Assembly: GCA_964418585.1 (NCBI GenBank)
Contig: CAYQMG010000048.1
Coordinates: 50,084 to 114,083, forward strand
Length of the DNA: 64,000 nucleotides
Reading direction: 5' to 3'
Source of the DNA: JAJRTE01 sp964418585
GTDB lineage: Bacteria; Myxococcota_A; UBA796; JAJRTE01
Shown here: positions 1 to 9,006 of the stretch, piece by piece
How positions within the stretch are numbered: position 1 is the stretch's first letter
Layout: each line of letters begins with the position of its first letter
The notes under the pieces: generated by a model
What the model was told of the DNA's origin: nothing
The model's input: only the letters and a program-made list of their open reading frames with translations
Databases searched by the model: none
Position numbers and translations under genes: made by a program

Positions 1-450
1 TACCGCTGCACTCACTCGATCCGGATGATCCAGCACCTCCCGAATCACCAGCCGGGCACGGTGAACATCCTCCTGAAAAAACCGCAGCAACGCCTTCACA
101 ATCGCTGCCAGCCGATCCCGCTCGTCCGTCGCTGCCAGAAGAAGACGCGGAATCTCTTCCTTCCAGTGGCCCAGCAGCGCCCCAATCACCGCTTCGTGCA
201 ACGCCTCCTTGGAACGATAGTGATACAACAACGAAGGCTTCCGAACCCCCACGGCATCCGCCACCGCCTGAAGCGTCGTCCCTTCGTACCCGTTCTCCGC
301 AAACAGACGGGTGGCTTCGTCCAGAATCCGCTGCCTCACATTGTCCCGGCGTCCGCCGGACCGTTCCTGCCTGGTCACGTGCTCGAATCCACTGGTCGCG
401 CGCAAGGGTCCCCCCGGCGGGTTCAGGCTGGTTTCGCCCAGGGCTATCAT
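1..450 (-). CDS. TetR/AcrR family transcriptional regulator (3' end missing)
   Basis: The gene reads leftwards off the window, so the ligand-binding C-terminus is missing. The visible part holds a complete TetR helix-turn-helix: ILDEATRLFAENGYEG, then TLQAVADAVGVRKPSLLYHY and RSKEALHEAVI. This family represses nearby genes until a small ligand binds. ATG at 450 is the longest start but has no clear Shine-Dalgarno. GTG at 378 (TRQERSGG...) would give the short N-terminus usual in the family. A perfect inverted repeat at 465-480 lies just upstream and is a likely self-operator. The gene is divergent from the secreted subtilase-fold protein at 754, which it may also control. Family assignment is firm; ligand and targets are unknown. 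Confidence 0.9.
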   Translation of the reverse strand, partial: MIALGETSLNPPGGPLRATSGFEHVTRQERSGGRRDNVRQRILDEATRLFAENGYEGTTLQAVADAVGVRKPSLLYHYRSKEALHEAVIGALLGHWKEEIPRLLLAATDERDRLAAIVKALLRFFQEDVHRARLVIREVLDHPDRVSAAV

Positions 451-464
451 TCGTTAGAATGTTC

Positions 465-480
465 TCTACCAGCCGGTAGA
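465..480. promoter_or_regulatory. Candidate TetR operator (6-bp inverted repeat)
   Basis: TCTACC-AGCC-GGTAGA is a perfect 6-bp inverted repeat with a 4-nt spacer, 15 nt upstream of the longest TetR start. Short palindromes in this position are typical binding sites of autoregulated TetR proteins. The site lies in the divergent region shared with the gene at 754. Binding is inferred from position and symmetry only. Confidence 0.5.
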
Positions 481-753
481 AACCACGTCAAGGGCTTTCT
501 GAACCCTCTCATGAACACAGCCTGGAGGCTGGACAGGAAGCCCGGCGCGGCGACCGGCGGGGGTGTTTCGGGGGGTGTAAGGCCGATGCTACATTGAAAT
601 GTGGCAACCCACCCGGCCGGGACGGGGAGGGGACCCCGCCCCGGGCCGATCACCGCCTCGGTTTCCCAGGCACAATCGGTGCGTTTGGCGCATGAAGGAG
701 GTGTTCCGGGTGCGCCGATTGGTTTCGGGTACCAGGTCCACAGAGGAGCGAAC

Positions 754-3700
754 ATGAAGCGAGCACATCGATGGATCACATGGGGAGTGGCCCTGGTGGT
801 CTGGGGTTGGGTCCCGGGCCGGTCGTTCGGGGTCCTGCCGCTGCCCACCTATCCTGATTGTGGCAAGGATCGGTCTGTGGCCGAATGTCCACCGGATTTG
901 ACGCACACGGACGGGACGTGGAAAGGGAGCACGTGGGAATTCGTATCGTTCATTCCGGAGGACATGGAGAGCCACGTGCGTGCCCAGGAGTGGGCCCTGG
1001 GAGCGGGCAACGGGTTCGACGTGGCGTGGCGGTACACCACGGGCCGGTTCGACGTGACCGTGGCGGTGCTGGATGCGGGTATCCTGTGGGACGAACGGTC
1101 GCTGGTCAACAAGGTGGCGCTCAACACGGGGGAACTCCCGTTGCCCCGGCGTGCAGATGGGTCGACGTGCGCCACGTACGACTGCAATGGCGACGGTCTG
1201 GTGAACGTGCAGGACTACCGCGAAGATTCTCGAGTCTCTCCGGAGGACGGCACAGACGTTGCAGACGGGTACCTGGACGCTTCAGATCTCATCGCCGCGT
1301 TCTCGGACGGCGTCGACGGGGACGGCAACGGATACATCGACGACATCTGCGGCTGGGATTTCCTGTGGGACGACAACAACCCGTATGCAAGCAACCGGTT
1401 CGATCACGGTTCCGATGTGATGCGGGACATGTTCGCCGAGGGTGGCGAGCCGGACTCGAGCATTGGTTATTGCCCCAACTGCTCGGTGCTGCCGCTCCGG
1501 ACGGGAGACAGTTTCATCGCGGACGGGGACAGGCTGGCGCAGGGTATTCTCTATGCCACGGACGCGGGTGTATCGGTGATCTCCATGGCGTCGGGCACCA
1601 CGACCAACCCGGCCATCCTGCGGCAAGCCATCAAGTATGCCTACGATCATGGAGTGTTGGTGGTGTCTGCGATCGGGGACGAGTTGAGCTATCATCATCT
1701 CTATCCTGGTGCGTCGGACTACTTGATGGCGGTTCATTCGATCCGTTACTGGCCGCCGACGGACTGGAACGAAGCACGTTCGTTCCTGGCCTACAACGGG
1801 TGCAACAACTTCGGGAGCCATCTTACGGTCGTGGGTGCCACGGTGGCCTGTGCCACCGGTGCGACAGCGATCACGGCGTCCACGGCGGGGTTGATTGTGT
1901 CTCGAGCCCGTGATCTGGGCCTGGAGTTGCATCCGGACGAGATTCGGGGCCTCATTCTGGGCACGGCCACGGACATCGACGTCCCGTTTTCGGGCCACAC
2001 CACCCCTTACTTTCCCAGTCGTCCGGGGTGGGACCTGTTTTTTGGGTACGGGCGGATCAATGCGGGCAAGGCTGTGGAATCGTTTGCAGTACCTCCGCGC
2101 GTGCACCTGACGTCGCCGGTGTGGTGGGAGTACGTGGATGCGGGGTTGACGACGGCGATCGAGATTCAGGCGACCATGGGGGCGCCGCGCGCGCGGCACT
2201 ATGAATGGGTGCTCGAGTGGGCGCCTGGAGGACGACCTGCGGACAACGCTTTCGAGGAGTTGGCCCGGGGGGTTCGCGAGACGCCGTTCGAGGGCACATT
2301 GTTCACGTGGCCCATTGCCCAGATTCCTCGGGATCGACTGGATCCGTCGTCGCCGATGGAGCAAGTATTTGCCGAGGACGACGTACCGACCAAGTTTGAC
2401 CTGGCCAATGCGCACACGGTGACGTTGCGTTTGAGCGCCACCGACGAGATGGGGCGGCGTGCGGAGATGCGCAAGTCGTTTTTCTTGCACGACGATCCGG
2501 ATCTGTTGCCGGGCTTTCCGATGTTTTTGGGTGCGTCCGGGCAGTCGAGTCCGGTCCTGACGGACGTGGACGGGGATGGGGTGAATGAGATTGTGGTGGG
2601 CACGTCGTCCGGGGTCGTGCACGTGCTGGATGCGCGGACCGGCGTGGATCTGCCCGGGTGGCCGGTGCAGATGCCGTTCCGTGGGGTGGTGGATCCGCTG
2701 AGCTGGACCAGCCACGCCTATGCGCCTGCCTACGCTTCCGGGGCGATACCGAGGAGCCGGGAAGCGGTGGTGGCCACCGTGGCCGTGGGGGACCTGGAGC
2801 CGGATGGAGGCAAGGACCTGGTGGTTTCCACGATGGAAGGAAAGCTGTACGTTTTTGATGCGGAGGGGGAGCTTCGGGACGGCTTCCCGGTTTCTCGGGA
2901 CGTGGTGACAGAGGATCAGACGGACGAGTTCACCTGGTACGACCCCGGGTTCATGTCCTCACCGGTGCTTGCCGACCTGGACGGAGACGGCCGGCAAGAG
3001 ATCATCCAGGCAGGCATGGACCAGAAGCTCTACGTGTGGCGAGCGGACGGGAGTCGACATCCCGGGTTCCCGGTGAAGTTGGAGCACGAGGAGTCGGCGA
3101 CGCATCGAAAGGGGCGGATCGTGAGCACGCCTGCGGTCGTGGACCTCAACCGCGATGGAGTTCTGGACATCGTCATCGGCACCAACGAGTTTCAGACCGA
3201 GCCGGACCCGATTCCCGGATACGCCTACGCGGTGAGCGGCAAGGGCAACCTGGACCCGGCGGGCCCCATCCTGCCCGGTTGGCCCGCCGTGGTGCCGGGC
3301 CTTCTGAACGACCTGGTCCCCTGGCTCGCCGAGGGCGTCAACATGAGCCCGCAGGTGGCGGACATCGACGGGAAGGGCCTGCCCGAGATCGCGCTGTGCG
3401 GCACCGTGTCTTGCCCCCATTTCTACGAAGCGGATGCATCCCGGTCCACCCAGTGTGAATGCTCGTCATTTGCCTGGCGGGACCCGGCGACCCGGGAGCT
3501 TGCGGGTCTCTCGTTCGTGTCCAACCTCTGGATCGGCGACGTGGACGGGGACGGCCACCTGGAGATCACCGGCGCGCTGGCTGGACTCAACTATGCGCTG
3601 GTGCTGCTGAGTTCCACGTGGGTGGACCACATCGACCACCTGCTCGGCCTGTGGGACGCGGAGACCGGCCAGAGCCTCCCGGGTTGGCCGGTGGTGATGG

Positions 3701-4047
3701 AGGATCTCGCCCTGTACATGCAACCCACGATGGCCGACGTGGACGGGGACGGGCTGCCCGAGATCATTGCCAGCTCCGGCGGTTACCTCGTCCACGCCTT
3801 CGACATCGACGGCTTCGATGTGCCGGGATGGCCCAGACTCACCGGCGGCATGGTCTCGTCCGCCATCGCCGCAGGGGACGTGACCGGGGATGGTCTGAAC
3901 GAGGTGGTGGTCATGACCCATGAGGGCTACCTCTTTGCCTGGGCCACCGACGGCATCGCCGATTCGGGTGCGGCACGGACCGGTTACGCCGGCCCGGCGC
4001 TCCCCACAGACCTGGCCGGGTCAAAGCGCGTTCACAGCACCCGGTAG
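754..4047 (+). CDS. Secreted subtilase-fold (S8) protein with FG-GAP/VCBS repeats; catalytic Ser apparently missing
   Basis: Predicted 1097-aa exported protein. ATG 754 is chosen because GAGGAG lies 6 nt upstream and a signal peptide follows (MKRAHRWITWGVALVVW...); an in-frame GTG at 601 lacks this. The S8 Asp motif VAVLDAGI (D107) and a His motif DHGSD (H218) are present. Between them are Ca-binding-like loops, DCNGDGLVNVQDY and DGDGNGYIDD. Where GTSMAxPH is expected the sequence reads CATGATAITASTAG, so the nucleophile Ser seems replaced and protease activity is doubtful. The C-terminal half has about eight FG-GAP/VCBS-like blades (for example DVDGDGVNEIVVG, DLDGDGRQEIIQ, DVDGDGLPEIIA), probably a Ca-stabilised propeller for binding. 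Divergent from the TetR gene. An extended -10-like TGCTACATT at 587-595 is the only promoter hint. Confidence 0.85.
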   Translation: MKRAHRWITWGVALVVWGWVPGRSFGVLPLPTYPDCGKDRSVAECPPDLTHTDGTWKGSTWEFVSFIPEDMESHVRAQEWALGAGNGFDVAWRYTTGRFDVTVAVLDAGILWDERSLVNKVALNTGELPLPRRADGSTCATYDCNGDGLVNVQDYREDSRVSPEDGTDVADGYLDASDLIAAFSDGVDGDGNGYIDDICGWDFLWDDNNPYASNRFDHGSDVMRDMFAEGGEPDSSIGYCPNCSVLPLRTGDSFIADGDRLAQGILYATDAGVSVISMASGTTTNPAILRQAIKYAYDHGVLVVSAIGDELSYHHLYPGASDYLMAVHSIRYWPPTDWNEARSFLAYNGCNNFGSHLTVVGATVACATGATAITASTAGLIVSRARDLGLELHPDEIRGLILGTATDIDVPFSGHTTPYFPSRPGWDLFFGYGRINAGKAVESFAVPPRVHLTSPVWWEYVDAGLTTAIEIQATMGAPRARHYEWVLEWAPGGRPADNAFEELARGVRETPFEGTLFTWPIAQIPRDRLDPSSPMEQVFAEDDVPTKFDLANAHTVTLRLSATDEMGRRAEMRKSFFLHDDPDLLPGFPMFLGASGQSSPVLTDVDGDGVNEIVVGTSSGVVHVLDARTGVDLPGWPVQMPFRGVVDPLSWTSHAYAPAYASGAIPRSREAVVATVAVGDLEPDGGKDLVVSTMEGKLYVFDAEGELRDGFPVSRDVVTEDQTDEFTWYDPGFMSSPVLADLDGDGRQEIIQAGMDQKLYVWRADGSRHPGFPVKLEHEESATHRKGRIVSTPAVVDLNRDGVLDIVIGTNEFQTEPDPIPGYAYAVSGKGNLDPAGPILPGWPAVVPGLLNDLVPWLAEGVNMSPQVADIDGKGLPEIALCGTVSCPHFYEADASRSTQCECSSFAWRDPATRELAGLSFVSNLWIGDVDGDGHLEITGALAGLNYALVLLSSTWVDHIDHLLGLWDAETGQSLPGWPVVMEDLALYMQPTMADVDGDGLPEIIASSGGYLVHAFDIDGFDVPGWPRLTGGMVSSAIAAGDVTGDGLNEVVVMTHEGYLFAWATDGIADSGAARTGYAGPALPTDLAGSKRVHSTR

Positions 4048-4113
4048 CCCCGGGTTTCCCACCTCGCCCATCTCTTCCCTGCCACCTGTTTGCAATCTCA
4101 GCTACACTTTGCA

Positions 4114-4151
4114 AGACTCGGGGGTCACATCGGGCTCGAGTCTGCTATATT
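4114..4151 (+). promoter_or_regulatory. Candidate promoter and operator for the acyl-CoA synthetase
   Basis: A perfect 7-bp inverted repeat, AGACTCG (4114-4120) and CGAGTCT (4137-4143), sits directly before a good -10 box TATATT (4146-4151). A weak -35-like GTCACA (4124-4129, 16-nt spacing) lies inside the repeat. A repressor bound here would block the promoter. Fatty-acid activation genes are often under a FadR- or PsrA-type regulator, but this repeat matches no consensus I can name. Confidence 0.4.
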
Positions 4152-4199
4152 TGGAGAACTCAGGCGGCCGAGGCAGGGAACACACCACGGGAGGGTACG

Positions 4200-5990
4200 A
4201 TGACATTCAAGGACTACGACAGCGTGTACCGGATGCTCGAGGACACGGTGACCCGCTGGCCGGACCGGGCAGCCTACCGCTGGTTCGTGGATGGCGGGGC
4301 AACGGAATCGGTGACGTGGAAAGGTTTTCTCGAGGACGTTCGCCGGGTGGGCAAGGCGCTGATGGCGCTGGGCATCGAGAAAGGCGACAAGGTCAACATT
4401 CTGAGCTACTCCTGCTACCGCTGGATCCTCGCCGACATGGGCATCATGAGCGTGGGCGGGTGCACGGTGGGGATCTATCAATCCAACCTGGCAAAGGATT
4501 GCCGGTACATCATCGACCATTCCGATGCCGTGCTGGTGTTTGCCCAGAACAAGGAGCAGCTCGAGAAACTCCTGAGCATCCGGGACGATATTCCGGCCGT
4601 GCGCAAGGTGATTCTGTTCGAGGGGGACTTCGAGGACGACTGGGTCCTCTCGTTCGACGCCTTCCTGGCCCTGGGCTCGGACATCTCGGACGCTGCGTTC
4701 GACGAGCGGGTGGAGACTGTTCGGCCCGAGGATCCGGCCGGGATCGTCTACACCTCGGGGACCACCGGGGTGCCCAAGGGCGCAGTGCTCACCCACGACA
4801 ACATCACGTTCACAGCCCAGTCGGTCCGAGGGGCCACGGACATCCACGATGGCGACGAGGTGTTCCTGTTCCTGCCCCTCGCGCACGTGTTCGCGCGCAC
4901 CTGCGCCTACGCCACCCTCCTGGCGGGAAGCGCCACCACCTTCTCCCGCAGCATGGACACCATCATCGAGGACATCGCTCGAGCGCGGCCGCACTGGTTT
5001 GCGAGCGTGCCGCGTATCTTCGAAAAGGTCCATGCCAAGGTGGTGGGGGGCGCCGAGGCCAAGGGGGGCATCACGCTGAAAATCTTCGACTGGGCCCGTT
5101 CGGTGGGATACCGTGTGAGTGACCGGAAACTTGCACGGAAACCCATCCCGCCCTTGCTCGCCCTCCAGTATCGCCTGGCCACCCGCCTCGTGTTCAGCAA
5201 GCTTCAGGCTGCGTTCGGCGGCCGTGTCCGGTGGTGTATCAGTGGTGGAGCGCCGATCAATCCGGACATCGCGCGGTTCTTCCATGCGGCCGGGATTTTG
5301 ATTCTCGAGGGCATCGGGATGACCGAGAACACTTCCTTCACCAATCTGAACCGGGTGGACAACTACCGCTTCGGGTGGGTGGGTCTCCCAGGTCCGGGTA
5401 TCGAGCAGAAGATCGCCGAGGACGGCGAGATTTTGTTCCGCGGCCGGAACATCATGAAGGAGTACTACAAGATGCCCAAGGAGACCGCGGCGACCATCGA
5501 ACCTGACGGGTGGCAGCACACGGGAGATCTGGGGGAGATCGACGCCGAGGGCTTCCTGCGTGTGACAGGACGCAAGAAGGACCTGATCATCACGGCCGGA
5601 GGGAAGAACATCGCCCCGGCCCGGATCGAAGGCATCATGGCCACGAGCAAGTACATCAACCAGGTGTGTGTCATCGGCGACCGGCGCAAGTACCTCACCG
5701 CGCTGGTCACGCTGGACATGGACAACATCCAGCAGTTTGCGGCCGAGCACCGGATTTCCTACCAGGATCCGAGCGAACTGTTGCAAAACAGCAGCGTGCG
5801 AGCCTTGATCGAGGCGGAGATCGCCGAAAAGAACAAGGAACTGGCTTCGTTCGAGACCATCAAGCGGTTCACCATCGTGCCTGAATTCACCATCGAGAAT
5901 GGCATGTTGACCCCCACGCTCAAGGTCAAACGGAACGTGGTCGCGGAGCGGTTCCGGGCACAGATCGATGCCATGTACCCCGGCGCCTGA
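4200..5990 (+). CDS. Long-chain fatty acid-CoA ligase (AMP-forming)
   Basis: 596 aa, full length for the FadD15/ACSL-type branch. It activates fatty acids to acyl-CoA through an acyl-adenylate. Visible motifs in order: AMP-binding P-loop YTSGTTGVPKGAVLTHDN, the EGIGMTENTS motif, then HTGDLGEIDAEGFLRVTGRK with the adenylate-binding Asp, and KDLIITAGGKNIAP. GGGAGGGT precedes the ATG with good spacing. The gene lies 118 nt upstream of the 2-oxoglutarate dehydrogenase operon in the same direction, fitting a role in feeding fatty-acid carbon to the TCA cycle. The exact chain length cannot be read from the sequence. Confidence 0.93.
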   Translation: MTFKDYDSVYRMLEDTVTRWPDRAAYRWFVDGGATESVTWKGFLEDVRRVGKALMALGIEKGDKVNILSYSCYRWILADMGIMSVGGCTVGIYQSNLAKDCRYIIDHSDAVLVFAQNKEQLEKLLSIRDDIPAVRKVILFEGDFEDDWVLSFDAFLALGSDISDAAFDERVETVRPEDPAGIVYTSGTTGVPKGAVLTHDNITFTAQSVRGATDIHDGDEVFLFLPLAHVFARTCAYATLLAGSATTFSRSMDTIIEDIARARPHWFASVPRIFEKVHAKVVGGAEAKGGITLKIFDWARSVGYRVSDRKLARKPIPPLLALQYRLATRLVFSKLQAAFGGRVRWCISGGAPINPDIARFFHAAGILILEGIGMTENTSFTNLNRVDNYRFGWVGLPGPGIEQKIAEDGEILFRGRNIMKEYYKMPKETAATIEPDGWQHTGDLGEIDAEGFLRVTGRKKDLIITAGGKNIAPARIEGIMATSKYINQVCVIGDRRKYLTALVTLDMDNIQQFAAEHRISYQDPSELLQNSSVRALIEAEIAEKNKELASFETIKRFTIVPEFTIENGMLTPTLKVKRNVVAERFRAQIDAMYPGA

Positions 5991-6108
5991 TTCTTGACAT
6001 CGGCCCACTGCTCAGCACATCCGGGCGCGACGGGGAGCCTGAACCGGCCCGGACAGGGGGGGCATTTCTGGCCAGCACGCGACCGGCAGAAGGACAGGGA
6101 ACGAGATC

Positions 6109-8961
6109 ATGGACGAAGACCTCTTGTTGAATGCGGAAAATCTCGCGTTCGTGGAACAACAGTATGACCGGTACCTCGAGGACCCAGAGTCGGTGGACCC
6201 ATCGCTGCGCGCCTATTTCGACGAGCAGATCCCGCCTGGGGAACGCCAGCACTATCGGGGGCGGGAACTCAAGCAGCGCAGCATCTTCAACCCGGACTTC
6301 CCCTCCCGCCCCTGTCCCGGGTGGGAAGGCCCGGAAGGCGCCAGCGCCTGCTCCCCGGTGTGCGGTCAGGCGTTGCGGGCCACCGTGCGCCTCTCCCGCG
6401 TGTTCCAACTCGTCAACAACTATCGCGTGCGCGGCCACCTTCTCGCCGACCTGGACCCGCTGAAACAACGGGAGATCTCCCCACCCCCCGAACTCGAGAT
6501 GGCCTACTACGGTTTCACCGACGCAGACATGGAGGCGGTGGTGCCCAATGGCGGGTTTCACGGCCCCCCGGTCATGAAACTCAAGGAACTCGTCCAGGCC
6601 CTCCGAACCACCTACTGCCGGCACATCGGCGTCGAGTTCATGAATATCCAGGACCCGGTGCAAAAAAACTGGTTGCTCGAACGCATGGAGCGTTCCCGCA
6701 ATCGACGGCCACTCACCCGGGCCGAGCAGACCGCCATTCTGGGCAAACTCGTCGCTGCTGAGAGTCTCGAGCAATTCCTTCATACCAAGTACGTGGGCAC
6801 CAAACGATTCTCCCTCCAGGGGGCAGAGGCCCTGATCCCACTCCTCGACGTGCTCATCGAACTCGCCGGCGCCCAGGGCATTGACGAGATCGTCATGGGC
6901 ATGCCCCATCGCGGACGCCTCAACGTGGTGGTCAACATGCTGGGACAGGAACCCTCCCGGCTTTTCGCACAGTTCGAAGACATCGACCCTACCGCCACCC
7001 TCGGCTCCGGCGATGTCAAGTATCACCTCGGCTTCTGCACCAACAACCACGTCACCCGCCGCGGCCACCGCATGCACATCTCCCTCACCGCCAACCCCAG
7101 CCACCTCGAGGCCGTCAACCCGGTGGTCCAGGGACGGTGCAGGGCCAAGCAGGACCGCCGCGGCGACCACGACCACGAGCAGACCATGGCTCTGCTCATC
7201 CATGGAGACGCCGCGTTCGCCGGTCAGGGCCTGGTCGCCGAGACCCTCAACCTGGCCGGGCTCGAGGGCTATCGCACCGGGGGTACGATCCACATCATCG
7301 TGAACAACCAGATCGGGTTTACGACACCTCCGTCGTCCTCCCGCTCCACGCCCTACTCCACCGACGTGGCGCGCATGATGCAAATACCCATCTTTCACGT
7401 CAACGGTGAGGACGTGGAGTCCGTGGTCCAGGTCGCGCACCTGGCCATGGCATTCCGCCAGACGTTCAAGAAAGACGTGGTCATCGACATGTTCTGCTGG
7501 CGCAAGTATGGCCACAACGAGATGGACGAGCCCAGCTTCACCCAGCCGTTGATGTACAAGATCATCGACAACCACCCCTCGGTGACCCGTATCTACTCCA
7601 GGCAAATGGTGGACAGCGGCCAGATCACGCAGGAGGAGGCCGACCAGATCGTGCTGCGCGAGCGCAGGCGTCTCGAGGAGGAACTGGCGCGTATCCGTGA
7701 CGGTCAGACCTCGGCCCCGGACTACCGACCGGTCCTCACCGGCCTGTGGGAGGGGTATCACGGTGGCCCATGGTCGGCCGTGCCCGAGATTGACACGGGC
7801 GTGGACCGGGCAGTCCTCCACCAGGTGGCCCAGGGACTCAAGAGACTTCCGGACGGGTTCCATCCACATCGCAAGATCAAACGGCTCATCGCCCAGCGGG
7901 ACCGGATGGCTCGAGGGGAGGTTCCCCTCGACTGGGGCATGGGCGAGATGTTCGCCTATGGAACGCTTCTGTGGGAAGGCCGCGATGTGCGCCTGAGCGG
8001 CCAGGACACTCGACGTGGCACCTTCAGCCACCGTCATGTGGTCTTCACCGACATCGAGACCGGCAAGGAGTACATGCCCCTCGCGCATCTCAAGCCCGAC
8101 CAGGGAAGGTTCCAGGCATACGACAGCGCCCTCTCTGAGGCTGGCGTTCTCGGATTCGAGTTCGGTTACAGCATGAACGCCCCGGCCGGCCTGGTGGTCT
8201 GGGAGGCCCAGTTCGGCGACTTCGCCAACGGCGCCCAGGTCATTATCGACCAGTTCATCGCGTCCAGTGAGGACAAGTGGGGGCGCCTCAGCGGCCTCGT
8301 ACTCTTCCTCCCTCACGGGTACGAGGGCCAGGGCCCCGAACACTCGAGCGCCCGGCTGGAGCGCTTCCTTCAGTTGTGCGCCAGAGACAACATGCAAGTC
8401 TGTGTCCCCACCACGCCGGCACAGCACTTCCACCTCCTCCGACGCCAGGTGCTGCGCCCGTGGCGAAAACCCCTCGTGGTGCTCACCCCCAAGAGCCTCC
8501 TTCGCCATCCTCGAGCTGTCTCCAGCATCGAGGAACTCACCACCGGGCGATTCCGAAAAGTCTGGCCCGACTCGCGCGACGCGGACCCGGCTCGAGTCCG
8601 GAGGGTCCTGCTCTGCTCCGGCAAGCTGTACTACGAACTGGTCGAGGAACGGGAGAAAAGGGGAGAATCCCTCCTCCCCATCATCCGCCTGGAGCAACTC
8701 TACCCGTTCCCCAAGACCGAACTCGAGGCCGCACTTGCACGGTACCCGAACCTGGAACGGATCTCCTGGTGCCAGGAAGAACCGCGCAACATGGGCGCAT
8801 GGGCGTTCGTCCGAAGTCACTTCGCCGATACCATGGACATTGGCATCCCACTCGAGGGTTTCAGCCGCTCCGAGGCGGCCAGTCCTGCGACCGGGTCTCA
8901 CAAGGCGCACCTGATCGAGCAGCGGATGCTGCTGGACGACATATTTGGAAACAACCCGTAG
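6109..8961 (+). CDS. sucA: 2-oxoglutarate dehydrogenase E1 component (thiamine-dependent)
   Basis: 950 aa, the normal size. E1 decarboxylates 2-oxoglutarate and passes the succinyl group to the lipoyl arm of E2. The N-terminus has the family signature (FVEQQYDRYLEDPESVDPS). The ThDP site is visible as GDAAFAGQGLVAETLNL followed by NNQIGFTTPP, and MGMPHRGRLNV is conserved. The C-terminal transketolase-like region (WEAQFGDFANGAQVIIDQFI, LPHGYEGQGPEHSSARLERF) is intact. First of a three-gene operon with sucB and lpd. Most sulfate reducers use a ferredoxin-dependent 2-oxoglutarate oxidoreductase instead, so this NAD-linked enzyme is notable here. GGACAGGGAACG lies before the ATG. Confidence 0.97.
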   Translation: MDEDLLLNAENLAFVEQQYDRYLEDPESVDPSLRAYFDEQIPPGERQHYRGRELKQRSIFNPDFPSRPCPGWEGPEGASACSPVCGQALRATVRLSRVFQLVNNYRVRGHLLADLDPLKQREISPPPELEMAYYGFTDADMEAVVPNGGFHGPPVMKLKELVQALRTTYCRHIGVEFMNIQDPVQKNWLLERMERSRNRRPLTRAEQTAILGKLVAAESLEQFLHTKYVGTKRFSLQGAEALIPLLDVLIELAGAQGIDEIVMGMPHRGRLNVVVNMLGQEPSRLFAQFEDIDPTATLGSGDVKYHLGFCTNNHVTRRGHRMHISLTANPSHLEAVNPVVQGRCRAKQDRRGDHDHEQTMALLIHGDAAFAGQGLVAETLNLAGLEGYRTGGTIHIIVNNQIGFTTPPSSSRSTPYSTDVARMMQIPIFHVNGEDVESVVQVAHLAMAFRQTFKKDVVIDMFCWRKYGHNEMDEPSFTQPLMYKIIDNHPSVTRIYSRQMVDSGQITQEEADQIVLRERRRLEEELARIRDGQTSAPDYRPVLTGLWEGYHGGPWSAVPEIDTGVDRAVLHQVAQGLKRLPDGFHPHRKIKRLIAQRDRMARGEVPLDWGMGEMFAYGTLLWEGRDVRLSGQDTRRGTFSHRHVVFTDIETGKEYMPLAHLKPDQGRFQAYDSALSEAGVLGFEFGYSMNAPAGLVVWEAQFGDFANGAQVIIDQFIASSEDKWGRLSGLVLFLPHGYEGQGPEHSSARLERFLQLCARDNMQVCVPTTPAQHFHLLRRQVLRPWRKPLVVLTPKSLLRHPRAVSSIEELTTGRFRKVWPDSRDADPARVRRVLLCSGKLYYELVEEREKRGESLLPIIRLEQLYPFPKTELEAALARYPNLERISWCQEEPRNMGAWAFVRSHFADTMDIGIPLEGFSRSEAASPATGSHKAHLIEQRMLLDDIFGNNP

Positions 8962-9006
8962 GCGCACTGCAAGCGTGCGAGAACTCAACAGGAGAAGAGG
9001 CAAACC

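Noticed and set aside
692..757. 21-codon open frame whose TGA overlaps the ATG of the subtilase-fold gene
   Set aside because: No ribosome site before its ATG, and the downstream gene has its own good site inside it, so a leader peptide is not supported.
2500..3950. Regularly spaced similar DNA segments, considered as a CRISPR-like array
   Set aside because: They are the coding units of FG-GAP blades, differ from each other, and are in frame. No CRISPR repeat or cas gene is present in the window.
5994..6022. TTGACA between the acyl-CoA synthetase and sucA
   Set aside because: No acceptable -10 box at 16-18 nt. A sucA promoter may exist but cannot be claimed from this.
5926..9003. Long open frame on the minus strand opposite sucA
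   Set aside because: It mirrors the third-position G/C bias of sucA, has no ribosome site, and its translation shows no family motifs. The same holds for other long antisense frames, e.g. opposite the dsr genes and aprA.
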